Assembly (NCBI GenBank): GCA_030141605.1
Contig: JAQGDQ010000013.1
Span: forward strand, 262,447 to 326,446
Source: Tubiluchus corallicola
Taxonomy: Eukaryota; Priapulida; Priapulimorpha; Priapulimorphida; Tubiluchidae
Length of the DNA: 64,000 nucleotides
Direction of reading: 5' to 3'
This document shows positions 49,201 to 58,500 of this stretch, in pieces. Each line of letters starts with the position of its first letter. Positions within the stretch are counted from its first letter, which is position 1. The translations under genes and the position numbers were made by a program. The notes under the pieces are model-generated. The model searched no databases and had not been told where the DNA came from. It saw only the letters and a program-made list of their open reading frames with translations.

Positions 49201-52200
49201 GCCTGCTGCATACATGTGAAATATTTTCCAATAACGGTCTTTACTTTTTTGCTAGTATATGTGTGCATAGGTAGCTTAACCGATGTTTTTATGTCACATA
49301 TACTGATTTAAAAACCCAAGTCACATTCCGTTTTTGTAAAGTCTTGTGTATTTTGTGTGATTTTATGAAGTTTTTCTATGATCATTGTGAAATAATCCAA
49401 AAATGTAAATCTTTATGTAACGTGATGTTACAAGCCCACAGTTATTTAAATTTTAATATGAAACTTGAAAGACAGGAAATGTGAAAAGCTTGGAGTGCAG
49501 TAAAATTTCCAGCAGCCTGTCTGACTGATATCAGTATTCCATAACAGAGTACACACTTTATAAAGTATACTTAATGTACTAATAATAACACTCATGCTAT
49601 GTAGCATCTGATTTGTTTCAGGCTCATTCGGATGCTGTAAATGACTGCAAATTCAGCAGTGATGACAAATTCCTTCTTACTGCATGCCAGGTACATTTTC
49701 ATGTTAGTAAAGTACAGTAAATCCCAATGCATGTATTTGCAAAGACATTTTTATTTTTTGACGTTCTGTGCTGACTTGTAGAATTAGTTTCTTTGCTTGT
49801 AGATAACATATGCTACATGATACAAGGCACTGTAAGCAGCCAAATGAAAATGAGATTGAAGTTAAATTCAGTCTCCCTGAGAATCTAAAGCTGCACTTCA
49901 TCTTCCACAATTTTTTGTCGCTCGTCTATGTAATGGAGAACCTAGTTATTTTTCTGTTAGATAAGTACTCTCGTTTCAGTGGATGGCAGCTAATAGCTAA
50001 TGTAGCGCATAAAACAATTGATTGTGTCACATATGTAATACTAATAATTTCCGAATAAGTGGGTTTTGTGAAAAAATTTTTATGCGAAAAGTACGGTGCC
50101 TGAAAATAAGTCTACCAGAAAATTTACCAAAAAATTTCCCTAAAAATGCTCTGCAGCAGTAAGTTACAAAATTAATTTACTATAGTTGTCACTTGATTAT
50201 CATCTGCTATTAAATAAGCAAGTTCCAATGTTTTTATCACTGTTGCATTGTCTGATGTCTTTTCATGTTCTAAAAAAACTTGTGTTATTTGGTGAAATAT
50301 TTCTTGAGGCAGATTTTCTCAAGGTAACAAATTTTCTAGAAATAACTGTTTTCTAGCAGTTTATTCAGCGAGGACTTTGTGAGAAAGTACTTGTGTTTTA
50401 CTTAAGTGTACAAATATTAACTAGTTGCACGAATTAATCATTTTTGTGTTTGTAGAATGGTCTTATGAGAATATGGGATTTAGAAGGGTGTGAAATGGCT
50501 GACACTGGAAAAACAGCTTTAACTGATATTGGCAAGGTGGGTATAGCACTAGAATTTACACCTTCTTTCTACCATTGCTGCAGAGCTTGACATATTCCAT
50601 TTAATTAGCACTTCTTACAACCAGTGCTTCTTAGGGGCTCAGTTGTCATCAGGTTTGCTATAAGAACTGCCTGACTTATTAGGTTATCTTGTTTAAAAAC
50701 TTCCTTCTGTCATTATGTCATTGCAAAAAAATTATTTGTTATTGCCGTTTTTTGTTCATTTTTTGGTAACTTGTTAACAGCGAACCATACCAATTGACAC
50801 TAACACTAATAATGGCAAATTTGGATGGTGCATCAAGTTGAATGTTGAGTTATCCTTTCTACAGTGGGATTCACAGAACTTTTTATTGCTATTATTGCTT
50901 TCAGTTGCCAGTGTAATAGAAGTCTAATGGCCATTGAATAGAAGTCACGAATTCTGCGCTATTAATCATTTGTATTGTTAGTTTAACATATTCGCAGCTG
51001 ATTATTTACCAAACAAACTAGGTTATTTGCAGTGTAGGCTTAAGGTTCTTTAGATTCATTAGTAAATGTGTAGGATCTACAGCTACTCACTGACTACTCA
51101 ACGTGTAATTAAGTTGATTAAAATTCATGGTTTCAGTTCCTTTCTCTAAGAATATGTCACTTTATCTAGGATGTTTGGATAATCACGCAAATAAAGCACA
51201 AAGTAAATGAAATTTCCTTGAAAAAAAGGCATGTAAAAGTTGATCAGACTTATTTGTGGAAAACCTGCTATTAGCTCCGTCCCACATTAAATATTTATTT
51301 TTGTTCTTATATGAAGATAGTACTACGTAATTTCCACACAGGCATGTATTTTTTGTAACATGGTTGTATTTACCTGTACTGCATATAGAAGTCAAGGTTG
51401 AAAGTCCAGCAAGATTTAAGTTCAGTTATCAGCTGTCACATTGTGTGCAGAGATATTCTGGATATTACTTTGCTGGCAGACACAAGAATTGTCTAGACAC
51501 ACTACAATGTCACAGCTAGATTTTACTGGGAGAGTTGCCGTGGTAACAGGTGCAGGTGGTGGCCTAGGACGTGAATATGCATTGTTGTTTGCTTCTAGAG
51601 GTGCTGCAGTCATTGTGAATGACTTAGGAGGCAGCTTACAGGGAGAAGGAAATGATTCAAGGCCTGCAGATACAGTAGTTTCAGAAATCAAAGCTAAAGG
51701 TGGCAAAGCAGTGGCCAATTATGAATCAGTGGAAGAGGGAGAAAAAATAGTTGAGGCAGCAATACAGCATTTTGGAAGGATTGATATTCTTGTTAATAAT
51801 GCAGGAAACTTGAGAGATAAATCCTTTGGCAAGATGTCTGACCTCGACTGGGATCTGGTACATCGCGTGCATCTTAGAGGAGCTTTTCTGGTAACTCGTG
51901 CCGCTTGGCCATACATGCGTGAACAGAAATACGGTAGAATTATCATGACGTCATCTCCATCTGGTGTGTATGGTAACTTTGGACAAGCAAATTACTCAGC
52001 AGCAAAAAGTGGGTTGATCGGACTTTCACATACTCTTGCTTTAGAAGGAGCAAGGTACGGGATTCAGTGTAACAGTATTCTTCCGTCGGCTGGATCGAGA
52101 ATGACTAGTACCGCATGGCCTGCTGGCATGGTTGAAGCCATGAAAGCGGAGTACGTAGCACCTCTAGTGATTTACTTATGCCATGAGTCATGCAAGGAGA

Positions 52201-55200
52201 CAGGTTGCGTGTTTGAGACTGCAGCTGGCTGGGTGGGCAAGCTGCGATGGCAGAAATCTAGTGGTAAAGTAATTAAGGAAGCAGGAAAACCAATGGTTCC
52301 TGAAAATGTGCGTGACACATGGGCGGACATTGTTGATATGAGTGACGCTAAGTATCCAAAAAGTATCGGAGAAGAAATGGACTTTTTGTTGAATATTGTT
52401 CAAAATGTAAATGATCAGAAACAACTGGCGACAAATGAGACGTCTTCACGTGGTTTGAAATTAGCTCCAGTAAAGACTAATGGTGCTTCATTTGATTTTA
52501 CAAAAGCTCTTGCTGCAACATTTCCTCCGGTCAAGTATGAGTACACGTCTAAAGACGTTATCTGTTACAACCTTGGCGTGGGCATTTCTCTTCAGCAGAA
52601 AGATGGTCTAAGATTCCTCTATGAAGGTCACGAAACCTTCAGCGCTTGGCCGTCCTTTGTTATAATACCAGCTCAGCAAGCTCTTTTGGGGATTTTCTCT
52701 GGAATGAAACAAGACATTGGTGTCAACGTACCTCAGAACCGGATCCTGCATGGTGAACAGTATTTTGAGTTGTATGAAAAGATACCAGCTGAAGGAATTT
52801 TGACGACAAAATTTAAAATTGTTGATGTGCTCGACAAAAAATCTGGTGCAGTTGGAATTACTGATGCCGAAACGTTCGATGAAAGTGGTCGAAGGATAGC
52901 TTATAATCAGTTTGTAAATTTTATGGTTGGAGCAGGTGGATTTGGTGGGAAGAAGAACAGTCCACGTCTAGTTCCTTGCCTACCACCTCCATCAAACAGG
53001 AAACCAGATTTAACAGTCGAGGAGAGAATACCAACAGACCAGGCTGCCCTCTACAGATTGTCCGGTGATACAAACCCGCTGCATATTGACCCAAAGTTTG
53101 CAACTGATGCTGGCTTCTCAGCTCCCATCCTTCATGGTCTCTGTTCATTTGGATATGCTCTCAGACATGTTCTACAACAGTACGCAGACAATGACTTAAC
53201 TCGATTCAAAGCAATGAAAGCAAGATTTTCAAAGCCAGTTTATCCAGGTCAGACGCTGCAGACGGATATGTGGAAGAACGAGCAGAGGATACATTTCCTG
53301 TGCAAGGTCAAGGAGACAGGTGATCAGGTTTTAACTGGCGGATATGTAGATTTACGTGGCAAGAGTTCTGCGTCCAATAAGCAGTTGGCCAAACTGTAAT
53401 TGATGCTTAATTTGACAAGCACTGCACAAGTGCGACATGCATTTGATCAAATAAATTGCTTGTTACACTGTCCAAGACTTGCATTTCAAAAATAAAGTCT
53501 GTTAATTTTCTGGAAAATCAGTTAAACTGAACATTTTTTGTTCATTATACATGTATTCGATAATCTTGTAAATTAATCACACAGCTTTTGTACATTAACA
53601 GTGTTTATCTTGTATCAACAATTGGTCATTGTTATATTAAACTGCAATTTTGTGACTCATATTTGAACTAAGTTTTGAAAGTTACTCTTAATTTCAATAG
53701 CACCATAATCGATGGCCAAATCATTTAATTGGAAATTCAAGTCATTTAATTATGATTTCTAAGGCTGGTAAGGAAGTTTCGTATGTATCATAGTGATAGA
53801 ACAAAACTTTTTTGAAAGAAAGGAAAAGGAAAATGTCAGAAATGAACTCAGATTTGGACTGGTCATTTATTTTGTGCTGGGAGAAACCCATGTCTGTTGA
53901 TTTACAAACCAATTCAAATGAAGATTTGTGAAGGGTTATGGGGATCCAGGTCCTCTAGGAAGAGCTAACTGGATTTTGATGACTAATTATTGGTAATAAA
54001 AAAATCACGAATTATTTATTAAGCACAGGCTTTTACGGGCAAATTCTGTAACATCATAACGCACTGCTGAGGAAAAAAAATCACAAAAAAAGAAACTAGA
54101 GGATATATGATAAATCTGAATGACATAAGAACAATTAATGTTTTATCCCAAGCCAAGAACAAAACTCATGGTGATAATCACACCATTTTGCAAGGACGCT
54201 TGGCACAACTTGTCTGCCCTTCTGGTTTAATATGCAACAGATTTTCACTTTGTTACAGTACATACAAGTCATGATAATGTAAGAAGAGAAGCTGGCTTTA
54301 TAAAACTTTGAATGTATCTTCTGCGTCATAATCATTAGAAAAAAGGCTTTGTTTAAAGTAAAGAAAACCCTTTAGTTACACAAAGTTAAAAAGAATAGTC
54401 TCGAAAATTTTTGTATCACCTTATTGCGCAGAGAGCTTGTATTAGCGACAACACTATACAAAACTTTGGAAATTTAAAGTGCCGAGCGTCCGATAGGCTC
54501 AGTCATTTTGACGGTAGGTCTTTTGAGACAAATTCAGATAACATTGCGACATATTCTTCACTACATGAACAAAAGTATAAATTATGATATGTCAGTAAGA
54601 TTAAAAAATTTTTTTGTGTGGGTTGGTGTGCACACTGGATAGGCAAATTTGACATTTTACCTGTTCGCGCAAACATTTTAAATTAAAAATTTTCTTCCTA
54701 CACAAGTCTTTCAAGCAGGTAAGCGTAATGCTGAGTAATATAACTTTGTGTGGAAAGTTTTTTGTGACATACTTAACTGACTTTTCTTCCCCTTTAAAAG
54801 AGCTGACCTGCGAGCATTTCAGTAAATGATTAGCAGTACCTGATAAGACACTCAGAAACATGGGTCCCATCCCTAGGCATGTCAACAGATTTTTTTTGTC
54901 AGTTTAACAAACTAGCTTGCTGATTGGTCTTGAACATGTACTCAAATAATCAACAAACATTGTTAATAATAGCAGTTTATTTATTTTTATTTATTTAATT
55001 CATTATACTAATCACTTTCACAAAAAAATCCTAGAGGTTAATTACTACTTATGTTTGGAAAGCATAAAACAGCAGATTAATAGAAATTGTGAATTGCTTT
55101 TACAATTCAGTCAAGCTGCAAAATCAGTGGTGCAAAGGCCTTGTTAACGTGAAAGTTTGTGCCTGTAGATGGAGCCGTGTTTTGTTTAGTGTAGCCGGTG

Positions 55201-55445
55201 GCTGGATTAATGACTTTTGCAGAATAGTTAATTTTGTGCAAGTTGTTAGAAAAACAGAGCATTCGAAGTTGCAATATCAACATTAGGCCGCATAAAACAT
55301 TTACAGAACCTTCTTACATGTTTAGACTAATCAATGTTATTTGCAGTGCCGTTCCTGCGGTAAACCATACAAAAAACTTTACGGAAAGGACGACATGTAT
55401 TGCGGCTTCTGCAGACACCATAACGAGATTGAAAAGATGTCCTAA
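43229..55445 (+). CDS. WDR88: WD repeat-containing protein 88-like, 10 coding exons, 359 aa
   Basis: Exons: 43229-43452, 44319-44382, 44781-44919, 45584-45710, 46731-46853, 47404-47474, 48229-48311, 49622-49690, 50456-50536, 55347-55445. All phases join and give 360 codons including TAA. Seven WD40 units are visible, for example HEGSVTCCRAS, HKTLVTCCDFH, HTNSITSCKIA, HEGIVSTCAFS and HSDAVNDCKFS, each closed by a W or F followed by D/E (CMWD, CIWD, KFWD, ALWD, TIWE, RIWD). Together they form one propeller. The last exon adds a C-x2-C ... C-x2-C module (CRSC and CGFC), as in human WDR88. The biochemical role is unknown; WD40 propellers are scaffolds. The start is uncertain, because a 3' splice site at 43207 continues in the same frame. 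Intron 9 contains a whole HSD17B4-like gene. Confidence 0.85.
45205..45620. repeat. Tandem repeats of the exon-4 splice acceptor and exon start
   Basis: A unit of about 75 bp reads TATTAAATGTGTACTGTTAG, then a T-rich stretch, ACACAG, then ATCT..CATAC...ATAACAAGCTATAAT. It recurs with the AG at 45244, 45319 and 45394, and a mutated copy at 45464. The functional copy is the real 3' splice site of WDR88 exon 4 (AG at 45583), whose first 30 or so exon bases belong to the unit. Between 45464 and 45583 one more copy may be too decayed to see. Confidence 0.8.
46439..46482. repeat. (CTAT)n microsatellite
   Basis: Repeated CTATCTATCTAT and CTATATAT sequence in WDR88 intron 4. Confidence 0.85.
48714..48888. 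mobile_element. Short MITE with inverted ends and a G13 run
   Basis: The left end CAGTCAAACCTCTTTATATT and the reverse complement of the right end (AGCCAAACCTCATTATGATG) correspond. Internal blocks TTGGCATTATAA occur twice. A run of 13 G (48853-48865) lies near the right end. Ends of this type fit the Tc1/mariner/pogo group, but the TA duplications are not clear. It lies in WDR88 intron 7. Confidence 0.55.
51507..53399 (+). CDS. HSD17B4: Peroxisomal multifunctional enzyme type 2 (HSD17B4-like), intronless, 630 aa
   Basis: This bifunctional peroxisomal beta-oxidation enzyme hydrates enoyl-CoA to (3R)-hydroxyacyl-CoA and then oxidises it. The short-chain dehydrogenase part (1 to about 300) has the NAD site TGAGGGLG (14-21), NNAG, and catalytic S150, Y163 and K167 in NYSAAK. 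The hydratase-2 part (about 330-610) has GDTNPLHIDP with D521 and H526, and E373 in LYEG. The protein ends in AKL, a type-1 peroxisomal targeting signal. Human MFE-2 is 736 aa and carries a C-terminal SCP2-like domain; that domain is absent here, as it is in the insect enzyme. The frame is open back to 51441, but M at 51507 (A at -3) begins the conserved MSQLDFTGRV. The gene lies wholly in WDR88 intron 9, same strand, without introns. Poly(A) signals are at 53450 and 53491. Confidence 0.93.
   Translation: MSQLDFTGRVAVVTGAGGGLGREYALLFASRGAAVIVNDLGGSLQGEGNDSRPADTVVSEIKAKGGKAVANYESVEEGEKIVEAAIQHFGRIDILVNNAGNLRDKSFGKMSDLDWDLVHRVHLRGAFLVTRAAWPYMREQKYGRIIMTSSPSGVYGNFGQANYSAAKSGLIGLSHTLALEGARYGIQCNSILPSAGSRMTSTAWPAGMVEAMKAEYVAPLVIYLCHESCKETGCVFETAAGWVGKLRWQKSSGKVIKEAGKPMVPENVRDTWADIVDMSDAKYPKSIGEEMDFLLNIVQNVNDQKQLATNETSSRGLKLAPVKTNGASFDFTKALAATFPPVKYEYTSKDVICYNLGVGISLQQKDGLRFLYEGHETFSAWPSFVIIPAQQALLGIFSGMKQDIGVNVPQNRILHGEQYFELYEKIPAEGILTTKFKIVDVLDKKSGAVGITDAETFDESGRRIAYNQFVNFMVGAGGFGGKKNSPRLVPCLPPPSNRKPDLTVEERIPTDQAALYRLSGDTNPLHIDPKFATDAGFSAPILHGLCSFGYALRHVLQQYADNDLTRFKAMKARFSKPVYPGQTLQTDMWKNEQRIHFLCKVKETGDQVLTGGYVDLRGKSSASNKQLAKL
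53450..53496 (+). terminator. Poly(A) signals of the HSD17B4-like gene
   Basis: AATAAA occurs at 53450-53455 and 53491-53496, about 50 and 90 bases after the stop, the expected distance for a short 3' UTR. They also lie in sense orientation within WDR88 intron 9. Confidence 0.65.
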
Positions 55446-55485
55446 AGGAAGTTTTGTTTGATAATTCACTTTTCCTGTTCAGCTA

Positions 55486-55495
55486 TTTATTTATT
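55486..55495 (-). terminator. Poly(A) signals of NGDN
   Basis: Two overlapping AATAAA signals on - (TTTATTTATT on +) lie about 80 bases beyond the NGDN stop. They overlap the 3' UTR of WDR88, which has only a variant AATATA at 55543 on its own strand. Confidence 0.6.
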
Positions 55496-55571
55496 TCTAA
55501 CAATAGTACAATTCTATATTTTCTGTAATTTTTTTGTATACAAATATATTATTATTAGTTTACAATTTAAT

Positions 55572-58500
55572 TCAATGAAATTTACGGTGCTTCTTTTTTG
55601 ACTTTGCTCCCTTGTGAGGCGTTTTTCGCTTTTTTGTTGACCTAAGAAGTTCCTGAAAAAAATGCAGTCATATTAACCGTGTTATATGCCAGCGTTGGTG
55701 ATGGAAGTGTTTTGACCCAATTAACCGATTGCAACCGTTAGCAGATTGGTATAGTATAGAAGTATGAGCTATCACTCTTCAGGTTAGTATATGCACTACA
55801 AAGGCTCCAAAAGCTTTAAATGTTAGGTCTCTGTGCTTATGCTGTATTATTTAAAGTCAACTCTATGCTGTTAGTTGCTGTATGATGTTCATGCTTGTTA
55901 CGTTGCAAAGAACACTGGCAAATTACTGCTGCCGTATCAGTAGCATAACAGCATAATTGATTAAACATTCTGTGAAAAGCAGCAAGAGTTTCAAAAGAAA
56001 ACAGCTAGGAATTTTATTTTAAGTTTAGCTTCCATAAATTCGTGGACAAGGAGGTTAACTGCAGCGGGTGACAGATTTAGAGCAAAAATGCAGTGCCAGC
56101 ATATTAGCGCACGATAAATGCACCTGCTTACAAACAAAGCTGTACTTAACATGATTATTTCTATGTACATTATAGTGCACAAAAGTGAAGTAAAGATGAC
56201 ATAGAAGTAGTAAAAGTTCTTTGGTCATACATAAGTGTCTTACTTTCATCATGTGAAGCAAAAGTATATAGTCAATTACTGACAGTTTTTATATGTATTT
56301 GAATAGGAGCGGCTTTAGGCAACTGATATATTAACCAAACGGCACACACTGTAGTTATAAATCTTAATTAAAATTGAGTAAGCACAAAGTTGATTGAGAT
56401 CTTGATAACAATATTAAAGGGGGAATATCATGAAAATCAAGTTAAAAGTATTTTATAGTTGCCTTCCCAGTGAACAACTTGGTAAAATTTTTTTAGCAGT
56501 ACATTGTCCAATTGATAATGAGTAATTAACTTTTTTGTATTTCGCGGGAAACGCCATGGAGTTGCATTTATGCCTCTCCCGGTGAAAAAACTGAACTAGT
56601 GCAGCTTTGCTGATGACATAGCAGAGTGTACCCGCAGCTTGTTGTGATACTGTCGTACACAACTGGGCTAAAAATATAGCTGCAATATAATCGCAAGTTA
56701 TTCAAGCTCAACTTCATTTTGGCGATATTCCCCCTTTAACTACTGCAGTTCCTCGGATTGTCAACCTGTCTCGCACATTGTGAAATGTTATTGAATATTA
56801 AACAAACCAAACATGCCACGCAATTATAATGTGCTTCAAAAACACCTTAAATTCAGTGAATATGTTTAAGTATTTGACCTTGAAATTTATAAACAAATTA
56901 GTTGAAGCCCGCTGTTTTTTCAAGTTCTAAAAACCATACGATGCAATTACAGCTTTCACATTTCACAATCCATTTTTACCTAAATCCCGATTACTAAAAA
57001 GTGAACTAAACTTTGAAAATTTGTCCTAAGTCATTTTAGAAAATCAGACTTGGCATATGACACTTTACTGGGCCTGTATAATCATGGCAACTATAGCTGT
57101 AATTTACTTAGTACTTTGTCAAAATAGGGCAAATCAGAACTCAATTATTGTGTAGAAACCTGCATTCATTTCTGCACACATGGGCATTTCTGTACACATT
57201 AAGGATCCAAAACAATAAGGAGGACTATCATCATCACCGACTGACTGAATTGCAAAATTGTCCCATGCTAATCTATGGTACTACTCTATAACAAGGAAAT
57301 CTTCGTTTCGTCAAACACAAACATAATTGTCAAAAACCGAAGATTTACATCAGTCACTGGTATAATGTTTTATGTAACGGCAAACTTACTTCATCAAGGC
57401 TGCCGGTGAGTGGGCGTAAATCTCCAAACTCTGTAATTTGACCTAGGTTGGACATCAGATTCATATTTCTTCTTGTGGCTTGCTACAAGACATGGCAAAG
57501 TAAAAATATCAGATGTCAGTGATTTTACACATTTTGCATTTCACATGCTGTACACAATTCTATCACGAATTCAGTCATTGCAAGGAAGGCAAACTTGGTC
57601 AACTAGTACCACATGTATTCTGCATTTATTTTGTATTCTGTTGCTAATATGTTTGCAATAAAATTATTCATCATTGAATACCATAGCTTAGAATACTGAC
57701 AAATGAACATCATGTGTTAATACTAATATCTGTGATCTGTATAAGAAGACAATAGCGTTACAAAACTGTTGATCTTTTGATATGTGGTTTTCAAGTACAA
57801 CTTCCTCAAGATCTGTTACATGCTGGAAATTTTTTTCAGGGATAAGCAAAACAAGTGCAAATAAAACTAAAAACTGTGAAGGATAACATGGCACAACAAA
57901 AATTAACAATTTTATTATTATTCATACCTTGTACAAGGAAGAAATAAATAGGTAGTGCAAAAGTGCAAAGAAACAAGGCTTACTCAAGCTTATTCAAAAG
58001 AAAATAAAAAATAGACAGACATTCTTGAATATTTGCATTCTGCAGCCTCTTGTCAATGACAACAGGATGTATTTACTATCAAAGCTTTTTCAAAAATTGG
58101 TCTCTTCTTGTCATTAAGAATTAAATTTGTGTTATTACAAAGCAAATACCACAGCAGAGTAAGTTTCAGCAGAAAATTCTCATTTGCAATCTACAAAAGT
58201 CGTTTAACATTTGGCACTGCAAATTCAAACCCAGCTTCTATAAATAATGCGCTACATCTTAGTAATAATATAAGAGAATGATTTAGCTAAAAATATGTGG
58301 TACATTTCTTATCACTTAAATTTATAAGAAAACAATAACAAATGTCTTTTGTTTTAACTCGCATTTAAAACTTTCGGTATCAAAGAGAAAATGCACGTTA
58401 CAAAGATGAAGAAAGCAAAAAAATATACACTTTATAGTTTGCAAGGTTAAAAATAGTCTTAATAACCAATTTATAACAGTTACTAACATGAAATCTTTTT

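Larger units (their letters stand above)
43453..55346 (+). other. WDR88 introns (non-coding content)
   Basis: Introns 1 and 2 (43453-44318, 44383-44780) show nothing I recognise. Intron 3 (44920-45583) contains the splice-site/exon-start tandem repeats. Intron 4 (45711-46730) has a CTAT microsatellite at about 46439-46482. Intron 6 (47475-48228) shows nothing clear. Intron 7 (48312-49621) carries the MITE at 48714-48888. Intron 8 (49691-50455) is empty. Intron 9 (50537-55346) carries the nested HSD17B4-like gene, with about 0.95 kb before it and 1.9 kb after it lacking coding signal. Confidence 0.5.

Noticed and set aside
51441-51506. Earlier start for the HSD17B4-like protein
   Set aside because: The 22 extra residues match nothing in the family, and MSQLDFTGRV aligns with the usual N-terminus.
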